Assembly (NCBI GenBank): GCA_020054205.1
Contig: JAGVLS010000020.1
Span: forward strand, 29,223-93,222
Reading direction: 5' to 3'
Source of the DNA: Candidatus Obscuribacterales bacterium
GTDB taxonomy: Bacteria > Cyanobacteriota > Vampirovibrionia > Obscuribacterales > Obscuribacteraceae
DNA: 64,000 bases
Position 1 is the first letter of the stretch. The number at the start of each line of letters is the position of its first letter. The notes below the pieces were generated by a model that saw only the letters and a list, made by a program, of their open reading frames with translations, had not been told where the DNA came from and did not search any database. Of this stretch, positions 42,276 through 52,189 are shown piece after piece. The position numbers and the translations under genes were made by a program.

Positions 42276-43160
42276 ATGCTTATATTTGTATCTAATGAAG
42301 ACAACATGAACCTGGAAGCCAAGATACTAGCTTGGGCTTTTAGGCAAAGTTTTGAAAGAGCGGATGCCACTGGTGCTCTTTTAGCCCACCGGCAGCTTTG
42401 TCATCTACTCAAAAGCGAAGATAATGGTTCAACAAAAGTAGAGTCACCTATGCCTCACGATGTTAATGCTGTTAATAACTTCAATGTCTCTCATTATGGA
42501 CAAGCAAGCAGTGCTTCGATAGGCAGTACTAATTTATATAAGTTATTACAAGTTGAGCCTTTAGCTCCCTTTGAAACCATTCATTTTATTTTTGTCAAAA
42601 CACTAAGAAAGATTTTGGTTAAACATAAAGCGGAGCAATTAAACCCTAATTATGATTATCATCAATTTCGTCAATTGATAATGAAATTATGGGTGGCTCA
42701 TGACATATTATCCGATCCAGCAACGCGCCTTGACTATGACTTAAAATCAGCGCAAGTGGGTGGACTACCTAGCCAAGGAATTATTTCAAAAGGCAGCCAG
42801 ACTCAAATACCTAATCAAAATCAAATATTAATTGGCAAATTGCTCCAAATTGCCAAAGTGTTAGAGCCTAAAGAATTGGATGTTGCTGTTGATATGCATA
42901 AGGCCATGCCTGGCTTAAGATTTGGCCAATTTTTGGTTACAGCTGGTTTTTTAAACCAAGATGAATTGGATGCAGCTCTTTTAGGACAAAGGCTGATACT
43001 AACTGGCAAGATTACTGTTGCTCAATTTGAAAAGGCAATGCATGATATGCGTCACAAGAACATTGCTTTTTTTGATACTTTAGTTACAGAAGGTTGGATT
43101 AAGCCGCATGACATCTTTAACGATCAATCGGATTTGTGGCGAGAAACTGGCGTATTGTAA
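42276..43160 (+). CDS. J-domain-like plus MshEN-like two-domain protein
   Basis: A 294-aa cytoplasmic protein. The central part (about 86-155) resembles a DnaJ J domain: NLYKLLQVEPLAPFETIHFIF and LWVAHDILSDPATRLDYDLKSA (LxxAHxxLSDPxxRxxYD). The HPD loop is replaced, in KHKAEQLNPNYDY, so DnaK stimulation is unlikely. The C-terminal 110 residues contain two repeats like the PilB/GspE N-terminal MshEN unit (FGQFLVTAGFLNQDELDAALLGQRL and TVAQFEKAMHDMRHKN). Residues 1-80 are variable. ATG 42306 (MNLEAKILAW) is an alternative start. It converges on the REC-GAF gene. Confidence 0.6.
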   Translation: MLIFVSNEDNMNLEAKILAWAFRQSFERADATGALLAHRQLCHLLKSEDNGSTKVESPMPHDVNAVNNFNVSHYGQASSASIGSTNLYKLLQVEPLAPFETIHFIFVKTLRKILVKHKAEQLNPNYDYHQFRQLIMKLWVAHDILSDPATRLDYDLKSAQVGGLPSQGIISKGSQTQIPNQNQILIGKLLQIAKVLEPKELDVAVDMHKAMPGLRFGQFLVTAGFLNQDELDAALLGQRLILTGKITVAQFEKAMHDMRHKNIAFFDTLVTEGWIKPHDIFNDQSDLWRETGVL

Positions 43161-43177
43161 AACTGGATAGCAAAGGC

Positions 43178-44122
43178 TTATTTTTGTGTTGAGATAGGCT
43201 CAATATTGCGTTTAAAATAGGATACATATAAACGAATAATTGTAGACAATTGTTCGCAAACTAAACGTACAACTTTTTGATCTCCTGGCTTATATCCCTG
43301 ATTTGTATAGGGAATTACTACCAATAAACCTAGCCTAACGCCGGCTGAATCAATTGGTTGTGTGAGGGCACTATCATAAGAATTATGATTATTTGTTTTA
43401 GGAATATCAGTTGTTAAAGCAGGTAGCCCTAATTGTGAGCCTAGTTTAGCTACATAGGATTTAATGGCAGTTTCATCTGCTGTTTGTGATACATCACAAA
43501 TTAAAGTTGAATGATCGCCATGATTGACCATCAAAGCACAAGCTTGGTAGCTCAATATTGATGATAAAAGTTGAAAAAGCTTTTGAGCAATTGTTTCTAA
43601 ATCAAAAATATCAGTGCCTATTTTTCTTACTTCATCAGCTAAGGTGGCTTCAAAAAGCAAACGCTCTAATAATTGATGTAGTCGTGAATTTATCTCTTCC
43701 GGACTTGGTGTATGTTGCAGGTCACCCAAAACCTTTAATCGGGGACGTTCTGTTTTTTCTGCCAAAATTTCACGTACTGCTGAAATCAAACTATGAAAAC
43801 CAGGCTCTTTAGGAATATAACGATCGGCTCCGGACTTAAGTCCCCAAAATCTATCTATTGATCCATCTAATTTTGTCAAAAGAATAACTGGAGTTTGTGC
43901 TAAATCAGGCTCATTTTTTATTAAACGGCAAAGTTGATAGCCATTGATACCTGACATAACAACATCAGAGACAATGATGTCAGGATATTCGTAGTATGCT
44001 CTTGCCAAGCCTTCGGCACCGTTTTTTGCTGGTAATACTACATATCCTTGAGATTCAAGAACACGTGTAATAGTAAGCAATTGAGTAGGGCTATCTTCAA
44101 TTAATAAGAGACGATGTTTCAT
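43178..44122 (-). CDS. Response regulator with REC and GAF-like domains
   Basis: A 314-aa protein. The REC domain (1-125) has LLLIEDSPTQLLT, the phosphoacceptor Asp in DIIVSDVVMSGINGYQLC, VILLTKLDGS and the conserved Lys in YIPKEPG. After a linker (RPRLKVLGDLQ) a helical segment (about 145-185) leads into a GAF-like domain (about 185-310) with ACALMVNHGDHSTL and RLGLLVVIPYTNQGYKPGDQKVVRLV. No output DNA-binding or enzymatic motif is present. The kinase is not adjacent. It resembles chemotaxis/pilus-type PatA/PilG regulators; the ligand or output is unknown. Confidence 0.85.
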   Translation of the reverse strand: MKHRLLLIEDSPTQLLTITRVLESQGYVVLPAKNGAEGLARAYYEYPDIIVSDVVMSGINGYQLCRLIKNEPDLAQTPVILLTKLDGSIDRFWGLKSGADRYIPKEPGFHSLISAVREILAEKTERPRLKVLGDLQHTPSPEEINSRLHQLLERLLFEATLADEVRKIGTDIFDLETIAQKLFQLLSSILSYQACALMVNHGDHSTLICDVSQTADETAIKSYVAKLGSQLGLPALTTDIPKTNNHNSYDSALTQPIDSAGVRLGLLVVIPYTNQGYKPGDQKVVRLVCEQLSTIIRLYVSYFKRNIEPISTQK

Positions 44123-44145
44123 AATTTGCTCAACGCTTATAAGAA

Positions 44146-46587
44146 TTATTGTTTCAAATTATCATACATATTGGCACTAGAATCAATTATAGCTAAATTA
44201 GTATCAAGAGTTTGTTTGCCTTTCAATACTGTTTTTGCTTGAGCAAATTCCAAAAATAGATTATCGTCTGTATTAAGGAATGGTGTTTCTTTTCCTGGAC
44301 TCATTTTTTGGCAAAGAGATTTTAGTTGATCTGGTTTTAGTTTAAGCAACGAAATAAGATCGGATTTTGTTTGAATATCAATTCTAGCAAGCAAAGTTTT
44401 AATTGATGGATGTTCTAGTTTTTTTTCAACATTTATTTGTGAATTATCAAAATTTTGTTTGTTTTTAAAACCAAGCAAAATTATTTCACCAGCATTTTTG
44501 GGTTGGAACACAAAAGTTTCAGGAAAAACAGTTTGAAAAGTTCTAAGCAATGTAACCAAATGTTCAGGCTCAATAGAATATAATTGTATCCACTGACAGA
44601 TGATTCCATTGTCAGTTAACCTTGATTGACATAATTGCCAGAATTCTACGGTGAAAAGTGCTGATGCACCATTTACCCATGGGTCAGCTGGTTGAGAAAC
44701 AATAATGTCATATTGCAAACGCGTGTCATTTAAAATATGGCGAGCATCGTTTATCAATAAAGAAACTGTGTCTTTACTTATAGGGTTATTGTTGTACTCT
44801 ATAAAATATTTATTGGCATCAATGACAGCTGGTTCAATTTCAATGATTTGTAATTTGTTCAATTTGGGTGATTGTAATAAGGCATTGGCTGTGGTGCCAC
44901 TGCCATAACCAATAAGCAAAGCATTATTGACTTCACTTTTATAAAATATTGTTGGTAAAAGACCAAGCAGTATTTGTGTTGGGTAATCAGATTGATTAGT
45001 TGGGCTACCTTCATTTGTTGGCACTGCTGCTTCAACTTTGCCATCATTAGTAAGATAAATAATGTTTTGCTTTTGATTAAGATTGACTGTGACAGTACTA
45101 TTTAAACCTTCTTTGTAATAAAGCATGCTTTTTTTCAAACTATTTACTATAGCTTCTCTGGAATAATGAAAAATATCAGGTGTGAAAGCAAAACCAGCTG
45201 AAAGCAAGCTGGCATTAAAATTTTTTGGTAAAAAAACCAGCAATAACAGGGCGCTGCCAACCATTATTTTGTTTGCCATATCATTTTTTTTTAGTTTTAT
45301 AATTGATACAGCAATTACTAATTCAGATAAAGCTACTAGGATAATACTTGTTTGAATGCCAGATACAAATAAGTTACTCAATGTAGGAATTAGATAACAG
45401 GCAGCAATTGCGCCAAATAAGCAACCAATAGTATTTACGGCATAAATTGTACTTGTAATTTCTATCTGATTGGCTTCGGAATTGATATGAACAAATAATA
45501 GGGGTAGCAGTGTTCCCATGAAAATTGTAGTTGGCAAAATCATTAGACAAATTGGTAATGTACGAATAAATAGCACTTGCACAAATGTTAATGAGTGATG
45601 AGATTGAGCAAATATTTTTGTTGCAGCAAAATATATCCAGGGTAATTCATTGCAAAAATAGAGGCCTAAAATTATTGATATAGATGTTAAAGCAGCAAAA
45701 ATTGATAAAGTAGCAAGGGCATCTTTGGAAGAATTTTTATACGTAGAAAAAAACTTAGCCACTATACAAATGCCAATAGTAGTACCTAGCAAAAATACAA
45801 ATAAGACAAGACAAAACGAATAGATAGAAGAGCCAAAGGTAAGCGAAAATAATCTTATCCAGACTAATTCAATCAATAAAGATAAAAATCCTTGTCCAAA
45901 AGCAAGAAAATAAATAAATGGCAAAAAAGAAAGAGAAGATGCTGTTTGAATTTTTGTATTTGATTGTTCAATAAATTTATTTCTGTTTTGGCAAAATCTG
46001 TTTTGGCAAAAAATGAATGCAATAAATGAGACTAATAAATTAAGGCTAGCAGCTAATTGGGAGCTGCCTGATAAGCCAAATTGAGGAATTATAGTAAGAC
46101 AAGAAAGAGCAATTGCTATTAATGCTCCAAATGTATTTGCTGCATATACATAATTAATTTGTTTAGCGTCAGCAAAACTATTAATAACTAAGGGAAAACA
46201 TGCGCCAATAAGTAACGAGGGAATAAAAATAATGCTTGCATAAAATAAAATTTCTAAAAATTGGCTTCCAATATGAATATGAAACAATTGTTGGTGATAT
46301 ATACCAGATATACCTATTGCCAACTGACATAAAGCAAAAACGGCAAGCGCATTGTTTTTAACTAGGGCGCTATTGGACAATAATTTAGCTGTTAAATAAG
46401 AGCCAAATGCTAGTCCAGCCATGAATAAGGCTATGGAAGTAGCTTGTGCGTATATTGTGATACCGAAAACATAATTTAGAGCTTTTGACCAAATAATCTC
46501 ATACAATAAGCTAGTAAAGCCCGATACGGCAAAGCAAATTATTAATACTAGTTTTTCATATTTGCTTACTAGGGGATGCAAAGCCAT
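44146..46587 (-). CDS. MFS-like membrane protein fused to a spermidine-synthase-like domain
   Basis: An 813-aa protein. The first about 470 residues hold roughly a dozen membrane helices with MFS-type loops; the rest (about 495-760) is a SpeE-type Rossmann domain: LLIGYGSGTTANALL, IIEIEPAVIDANKYF, LINDARHIL, and IVSQPADPWVNGASALFTVEFW. In true spermidine synthases this last segment reads DxxDPxGP with a catalytic Asp; here the SxPxDPWxxG form is that of the uncharacterised fused family, so polyamine synthesis is doubtful. speD is 40 kb away. Likely an exported or membrane-linked aminopropyl- or other SAM-related transferase; the substrate is unknown. Confidence 0.85.
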   Translation of the reverse strand: MALHPLVSKYEKLVLIICFAVSGFTSLLYEIIWSKALNYVFGITIYAQATSIALFMAGLAFGSYLTAKLLSNSALVKNNALAVFALCQLAIGISGIYHQQLFHIHIGSQFLEILFYASIIFIPSLLIGACFPLVINSFADAKQINYVYAANTFGALIAIALSCLTIIPQFGLSGSSQLAASLNLLVSFIAFIFCQNRFCQNRNKFIEQSNTKIQTASSLSFLPFIYFLAFGQGFLSLLIELVWIRLFSLTFGSSIYSFCLVLFVFLLGTTIGICIVAKFFSTYKNSSKDALATLSIFAALTSISIILGLYFCNELPWIYFAATKIFAQSHHSLTFVQVLFIRTLPICLMILPTTIFMGTLLPLLFVHINSEANQIEITSTIYAVNTIGCLFGAIAACYLIPTLSNLFVSGIQTSIILVALSELVIAVSIIKLKKNDMANKIMVGSALLLLVFLPKNFNASLLSAGFAFTPDIFHYSREAIVNSLKKSMLYYKEGLNSTVTVNLNQKQNIIYLTNDGKVEAAVPTNEGSPTNQSDYPTQILLGLLPTIFYKSEVNNALLIGYGSGTTANALLQSPKLNKLQIIEIEPAVIDANKYFIEYNNNPISKDTVSLLINDARHILNDTRLQYDIIVSQPADPWVNGASALFTVEFWQLCQSRLTDNGIICQWIQLYSIEPEHLVTLLRTFQTVFPETFVFQPKNAGEIILLGFKNKQNFDNSQINVEKKLEHPSIKTLLARIDIQTKSDLISLLKLKPDQLKSLCQKMSPGKETPFLNTDDNLFLEFAQAKTVLKGKQTLDTNLAIIDSSANMYDNLKQ

Positions 46588-46722
46588 TTGTGTTGCTAAC
46601 AGGTCTTAGTGATTACTATTGCCGTCATTATGGCATATGAAATTTATAAAGGAGATTGAACTTTTCAGGCTGAATTGTCGTCAAATAAAAAAGAACAATT
46701 TGGATGATTATATAGAAAAGCC

Positions 46723-49700
46723 GTGATTATCAATACAATTACCTTACATAATTTTATGAGTTATGCCGATGTTAGGCTTGATTTATCATCGTTCAATATA
46801 GCTTGTTTAGTAGGAAGTAATGGTTCTGGTAAATCAGCTTTATTAGATGCTATCACTTGGGCATTATGGGAAGCTGCTCGCTCTAGTTCCGATGAGTTAA
46901 TTCGTTTAGGGCAAAATGAGATGTGGGTGGATATCTCATTCTTTCATAACCATGATCTTTATCGAGTGCGTCGTTCTCGTTTGAAATCACAAGGTAAGCT
47001 TGGGGGCAAAACTATGTCCAAAGGCACTTTAGACTTTCAAGTTTTAAATGATAATAAAAAAGACAATAATGGTAATGGTAGCCATGGTGGTTCATGGGTT
47101 GCATTGACAGCGGCATCCATGCGAGAAACACAAAGTCGCATTACAGACTTGCTTGCTATGGACTATGATACTTTTATAAATAGTGTTTATATCAAACAAG
47201 GGCGTAGCGATGAATTTACAGTTAGAGCACCAGGTGAACGGAAACAAGTATTAGCAGATATTTTGGGCTTAAGTTATTTTGATCGAATACAAGAATTAGC
47301 AAAAGATGAAGCGAAACAAGCCAAATTTGAGCTGGAACATTTAAATTCAACAATTGAACAGCAGCAAGGTTGTGAGGAGTCCTTGTCTGAAACCGAGACA
47401 AATTTGCTAGCTAAACAAACTGAATTAAAGTCTTTGGAAGAGCAAATCAAAGATTGTGAGAATGATATCAAAACATATAATTCAAAAATCAATGCGTTGA
47501 AAGCACAATCTACACAAAAAGAATCTATGCTTAGCCGTATTGCAGAAATGGAATCTGATATTGAAATATTGTCCAATCAAAAAATTGAGCAATCAAATAA
47601 AGTGCATAGTTTACAATTTATTTTAGAGCAGAAGGACGATTTACAAGCTAAAGGAATTAGATTTGATAGCTTGAAAGAGCAAGTGGAAAAGCTTGATAGT
47701 TTGGGACTTGAAGTTCACGATTTGGAGACTAAGCAAAATGAACTTAAATCGCAAATTTTCAATTCTCAAAGCCGTATCGAGCTTGAAGTTGATGCAAATA
47801 GAATACAGTTGAACCAAATGCTCACAAGCCAAAGTCAATTAAAACAAGCAACTACCAATATTCAACATTTAGAAAAAGAATATAATGATTTTAAGGACTT
47901 ACTAAAAAAAGAAGCTGATTTATCTAAGTGCCAAGAAATGCATGTACAGTTATCCGAACGTGCTCAAAAATTACAAGCTGAAATTGATGAAAATAGAGTG
48001 CGTATGGAGGTGGAGTTAGTACAAAAACAAAAAAGGTTGACTGAACTAGAAGAGCTCCTAATTAGTCGAGATAAGCTTGAGAATGAAAAAGAAGCGCTAC
48101 AAAAACAATCGGAACATCTAGATAAGCTAGAAGTTGAATTTGAGCTGGTTGAGAGCAAAGGGCTTAAATTAAAGAGTGATATAGATAGAATTATTTTAGA
48201 AAAACAAGAACTGGAGCGAAGAAAACAAGAAAATAAACAAAAAATTGAACAGCTGATGCATGTTTCAGAATTAAGCACTTGTCCGTTATGCGCTTCGCCA
48301 ATTGTCGATAAAAAAGCAGTTATCGAAGATTATAATAACCATAATTGCAATATTGATAAAGAAATAAACGAACATGATCAGTTAATTACTGCCTTGACAG
48401 ATAAGCGTGATCAATTACGTAAAGAATATACTGATCTAAGAGAGCAACTAGAAAAAAGAAGCTTATTGGATACAAATATTGGTAAATTCAATGAAAAGCT
48501 TGAAGCTATACATCATGCTCAAGATCATCTTAATCAAATAAAAGACGATATTAAGACAATAAAAGAAAATCTGAGCGTTCATAATTATGCTCAAGTTGAG
48601 CGAGAAAGTTTAATTAATATCAAGACTGAAATTCACAAATTAGATTTTGATCCAGTTGTATTTTCCAGCTTGCAAGCACAAATACGTAGCAAGCGTTATA
48701 TAGAGTCAAAATACCAACAAATGAAACGAGAATTGATTCAGTTAGATGATATGAATTTGCAAATTCCTGCTTTGGAAAACAAGATAAGTCAACTAACTAA
48801 ACAATTGCAGGACCATTCTTATGCTCACGACCTCCAAGAGGAATTAAAAGAAATAGAAGCAAAAATTGCTATCTGTAAGTACGATCGCCATGAACATCAT
48901 CAACTAAGACAAGAACTTGCTCAGTTAATTCCAATTGCTGAGCAAATACATGATTTGCGCAAGGCCGAATCAGAATTGCCCAATATTATGGCTCAACTTT
49001 CTCTTCTTGAAACAAAAATGGAAACTAAAATACAAGAATGTGAAAAGTTAAGAGAAGAACTGACGCTAACTAGTACAATGGTTGAAGAAATCCCACAATA
49101 TGAGCAATCTTTGTCTCAACTGGAAGGCAAGTTAGAAAATATTTGTCGATTAAAAGATGAATCGTTTGAGAAAGTTGCTGTATTAAAGTCTCAACTCATA
49201 CAGTATAAAAAAGAAAAAGAGATTTTGGACAATCATCGTCAAAGACTTGTTGGCTTGCAATCAGAACTTGAAGATTACAATGACTTGGTACTTGCTTTTG
49301 GCAAAAAAGGCATACAGGCAATTATTATTGAAAATGCTTTACCAGAAATTGAAAATGAAGCTAATTATATATTGGCAAAACTTTCAGATAATCAAATGCA
49401 TTTAGGTTTAATTACTCAACAATATACGCGTTCAGGTAATTCTCTAGAAACTTTAGATATTCTAATTGCAGATAATCTTGGTACCAGAAATTACGAACTA
49501 TTTAGTGGTGGAGAAGCATTTAAAATTAATTTTGCTTTGCGTATTGCACTGTCCTCTATGCTTGCGAGGCGCTCTGGTACTAAGCTTGAAACATTGATAA
49601 TTGATGAAGGTTTTGGATCGCAGGATGAATTTAGTAGAATACGTCTCATCCAAGCAATTAATGCAATTGCAGGAGATTATGCACGCATTCTTGTAGTTAC

Positions 49701-49791
49701 ACATATTTCTGAAATAAAAGAAATGTTTCCTGTGCAAGTGTCTATAACCAAAGAAGACGGTGTTTCTGAGCTGCATGTACTGTCTTTATGA
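46723..49791 (+). CDS. sbcC: SbcC/Rad50-like exonuclease subunit (SMC-type ATPase)
   Basis: A 1022-aa coiled-coil ATPase that processes DNA ends and hairpins with SbcD (Mre11). Walker A is VGSNGSGKSALLDAI near residue 35, followed by the Q-loop region with QSRITDLLAMDYDTF. Long coiled coils flank a central zinc hook CPLC (C520/C523). The C-terminal lobe has YELFSGGEAFKINFALRIAL (signature) and TLIIDEGFGSQDE (Walker B). The start is GTG 46723 with a weak SD. No sbcD gene is adjacent, so the nuclease subunit must lie outside the window. Confidence 0.94.
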   Translation: MIINTITLHNFMSYADVRLDLSSFNIACLVGSNGSGKSALLDAITWALWEAARSSSDELIRLGQNEMWVDISFFHNHDLYRVRRSRLKSQGKLGGKTMSKGTLDFQVLNDNKKDNNGNGSHGGSWVALTAASMRETQSRITDLLAMDYDTFINSVYIKQGRSDEFTVRAPGERKQVLADILGLSYFDRIQELAKDEAKQAKFELEHLNSTIEQQQGCEESLSETETNLLAKQTELKSLEEQIKDCENDIKTYNSKINALKAQSTQKESMLSRIAEMESDIEILSNQKIEQSNKVHSLQFILEQKDDLQAKGIRFDSLKEQVEKLDSLGLEVHDLETKQNELKSQIFNSQSRIELEVDANRIQLNQMLTSQSQLKQATTNIQHLEKEYNDFKDLLKKEADLSKCQEMHVQLSERAQKLQAEIDENRVRMEVELVQKQKRLTELEELLISRDKLENEKEALQKQSEHLDKLEVEFELVESKGLKLKSDIDRIILEKQELERRKQENKQKIEQLMHVSELSTCPLCASPIVDKKAVIEDYNNHNCNIDKEINEHDQLITALTDKRDQLRKEYTDLREQLEKRSLLDTNIGKFNEKLEAIHHAQDHLNQIKDDIKTIKENLSVHNYAQVERESLINIKTEIHKLDFDPVVFSSLQAQIRSKRYIESKYQQMKRELIQLDDMNLQIPALENKISQLTKQLQDHSYAHDLQEELKEIEAKIAICKYDRHEHHQLRQELAQLIPIAEQIHDLRKAESELPNIMAQLSLLETKMETKIQECEKLREELTLTSTMVEEIPQYEQSLSQLEGKLENICRLKDESFEKVAVLKSQLIQYKKEKEILDNHRQRLVGLQSELEDYNDLVLAFGKKGIQAIIIENALPEIENEANYILAKLSDNQMHLGLITQQYTRSGNSLETLDILIADNLGTRNYELFSGGEAFKINFALRIALSSMLARRSGTKLETLIIDEGFGSQDEFSRIRLIQAINAIAGDYARILVVTHISEIKEMFPVQVSITKEDGVSELHVLSL

Positions 49792-49922
49792 TTCACTTAT
49801 TCATTGAAAGATGTAAATTCAACTGTCAAAAATGTAGATAATCCCTTGATTCAATGTAATAATGTTTAATTCAGATTTAATTCTGATTTAAATGCATTGT
49901 TAATTACGTGAGTGAAAAAATC

Positions 49923-50885
49923 ATGAATGATCATGACACTAAAGAATTACTTGTAGTTGTTGCCAAGCAGCAGCAAGAATTGATCAAAAATTTGCAAGCT
50001 AAACAAAAAAAAGATGTGTGGGATCAATTAACAGCAATTTCTCCAATTCTTTCAGCTATACTCATCGCCTCTATTGGTGCTTACTTTACATATTCGTATA
50101 ATCAGCAACAATTAAAGTTGCAAGAAATGCAAACAATTGAACGATTTATTCCACATTTAACAGGGACAGAAAAAAGCAAACGTTTAGCAATTTTAGCCAT
50201 TTCGTCTTTAGCGAACGCGCAATTAGCAGGAAAAGTAGCTTCAATATTTGCTAGCGAAGGGACTGTTTCAGCATTGCAGTCTATTGCTGAGAGTGGCAAT
50301 GTAAAAGAACGTTCCATTGCTAACAATGCTTTAGCACAAACGCTGGAAAAGCTATCAAAAGACTATGAAGAAGATAATAAGTACGAACAAGCACTAGCTG
50401 CTTCGATTAGAGCTTTGTCTATCAAGCAAGGTTCGCTTGGTCCAGATCATAATGAAGTACTTGAACATATGAATAAGCTGGCAAGTCTTTATACCGATCA
50501 TGGTGATCATGCAAAAGCCGAAGAAGTATTGGTCAAAGTGTTAAATGCAAAAAAGAGACTATCTGGTTTAACTTCTGGAGAAACTATTGCTGCATTGCGG
50601 AATTTGTCAGAATTTTATGTAAAACAAGGAAATGCTGCCAAAGCTGATATGTATATGAAACAAGCATTGTTAGCAGCGAGAAAGAGTACTGATTCTGAAG
50701 AAGATAATGATAGGGCAAATGTTTTATCTGAAAAAGAAACTGGTTTGGAAGATACCACAAAATCTGCTGCTTCTTCCTCTGTCGCTTCTTCTGACAGTGC
50801 AAATGCTGCATCAAATAAAAGTCTCGATAACGCATCTGAAAAAAGCTATCAGGCAATGAATAACTCTAATGATATTACTCAATGA
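49923..50885 (+). CDS. Membrane-anchored TPR protein
   Basis: About 320 aa from ATG 49923 (an in-frame GTG lies 15 nt upstream). After a short cytoplasmic segment with KNLQAKQKKDVWDQL, one membrane helix (about 40-60, PILSAILIASIGAYFTYSY) precedes a helical repeat region with kinesin-light-chain-like TPRs (SLGPDHNEVLEHMNKLASLY and TSGETIAALRNLSEFYVKQ). An acidic Ser/Ala/Asn-rich tail (from 265) ends in NSNDITQ. A scaffold or assembly role is likely. It converges on the DUF2142-like gene with a 7-bp overlap. Confidence 0.75.
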   Translation: MNDHDTKELLVVVAKQQQELIKNLQAKQKKDVWDQLTAISPILSAILIASIGAYFTYSYNQQQLKLQEMQTIERFIPHLTGTEKSKRLAILAISSLANAQLAGKVASIFASEGTVSALQSIAESGNVKERSIANNALAQTLEKLSKDYEEDNKYEQALAASIRALSIKQGSLGPDHNEVLEHMNKLASLYTDHGDHAKAEEVLVKVLNAKKRLSGLTSGETIAALRNLSEFYVKQGNAAKADMYMKQALLAARKSTDSEEDNDRANVLSEKETGLEDTTKSAASSSVASSDSANAASNKSLDNASEKSYQAMNNSNDITQ

Positions 50886-52120
50886 GCTTTACAATATATT
50901 CCGTATAACATTATCCAGGAAAAAATATTAGCGAAACAATTGAATAATATAAAGCTGCCAATTAATATATTATTTCCTTTGCTTAGTTTATTTAGTCCGA
51001 CAATAATAATTGCCAATACTGGTATTTCGGAAATTAACAAATAACGTCCTTGGGGTCCACCCAAATTAACGGTTGATGCCCAAATCATTGCCATCAAATT
51101 TATAATCACTATTAATACTAAGCTTGACCATTGTGTTAATTCAATCCAATCTATTTTTTGCTTAGAGCTAAATCTAATAATTGTTTCTTTCAGACAACCA
51201 ATAATGGCGGTTGCAAAAAAAGCGACATAAGTCCAGTAAATTGGTTTAGGTAAATAACGGTCCATATAGCCAAACACACCCCAAAAACTAAAAAACATCA
51301 TGCGCCACCAGCGTGACTCTTTGATTATTTTCATAGGAGAAATGTAATAATCTAATTGTCGGTTAAAGGTGATTGCCCACGTTTTATACATGGTTTTAGT
51401 GCCAAGTATGTCGTGGTTAAATTCAAAATAATTACGTACAAACCACCATGATGATACTGCTAAGCCAGATAATGCAAATATAGCTAAATTAGAAATGAAA
51501 ATGCTGACTTTGTTCTTGTGTAAGAAAAATGCAGCTATTAAGACTAGTATTGTTACCGGTATGGTTGCTAAGCTTGAATATTTAGACAAAACACATAATC
51601 CCGATAGTATGCCTAAATATAAAGATCGCTTATGTGTAATGCCATCTTGCAAAGTTTCTAAAATAGCTAAAATAATTAAGCTGCTCAATGCACAAGCTGT
51701 CGAATCATTATTGACATAAGCATGTAAGAAAGTAAATTGAGGATGTAGTATCACTAATATCGGTAGTGCCAACGATAAAAACTTATTTTGTTTAAATAAT
51801 AAGCGCCCAATTTTAAATGCTGCCCAAAGTGTAACTAGTCCCATCAATAAGCTAGCAAAGCGAGCTGCAAACAAAAAGTCGGCAAAAGGTAATGAAAAAA
51901 GAATGTGTGGAATATAGCCTATTTGTGGTAAGGAGCCATAAACGGCAGATGCTCCTCCTGCTAACACTTCTTTGTAGGATGGCAAGTAAAGATGTTCTTT
52001 GATAAATCGAATTACCCATATATGGGCAAATTCATCTGGTGCTCCGTGCATTGGTATTATTGCTAGCCAAGGTATTCTAATTAATACAAATGCTGAAGCT
52101 ATAAAAACAAAATCTTTCAT
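50879..52120 (-). CDS. Polytopic membrane protein, GT-C/DUF2142-like
   Basis: A 413-aa protein with about 10-11 membrane helices. The first loop carries HGAPDEFAHIWVIRFIKE, the DE-containing loop typical of DUF2142 and ArnT-like glycosyltransferases. NNDSTACALSSLIILAI and SKYSSLATIPVTIL follow in the helical region. There is no large C-terminal periplasmic domain, unlike ArnT. It probably takes part in adding a sugar from polyprenyl phosphate to a surface structure, by analogy only. It is divergent from the penicillin acylase gene over 69 bp. Confidence 0.78.
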   Translation of the reverse strand: MKDFVFIASAFVLIRIPWLAIIPMHGAPDEFAHIWVIRFIKEHLYLPSYKEVLAGGASAVYGSLPQIGYIPHILFSLPFADFLFAARFASLLMGLVTLWAAFKIGRLLFKQNKFLSLALPILVILHPQFTFLHAYVNNDSTACALSSLIILAILETLQDGITHKRSLYLGILSGLCVLSKYSSLATIPVTILVLIAAFFLHKNKVSIFISNLAIFALSGLAVSSWWFVRNYFEFNHDILGTKTMYKTWAITFNRQLDYYISPMKIIKESRWWRMMFFSFWGVFGYMDRYLPKPIYWTYVAFFATAIIGCLKETIIRFSSKQKIDWIELTQWSSLVLIVIINLMAMIWASTVNLGGPQGRYLLISEIPVLAIIIVGLNKLSKGNNILIGSFILFNCFANIFSWIMLYGIYCKAH

Positions 52121-52189
52121 AATTACTTATAAATATACAATATTAGACTAAAAGAACAATGCCTGAATTGCTAAAATTATAGGAATGAT

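Noticed and set aside
44146..46587. Spermidine synthase partner for speD
   Set aside because: The SpeE-like domain lacks the catalytic Asp signature and belongs to the MFS-fused family of unknown function.
46588..46722. AAGGAG in the gap before sbcC as evidence for a small gene
   Set aside because: No ATG at suitable spacing; the only nearby ATG is followed by a stop after three codons.
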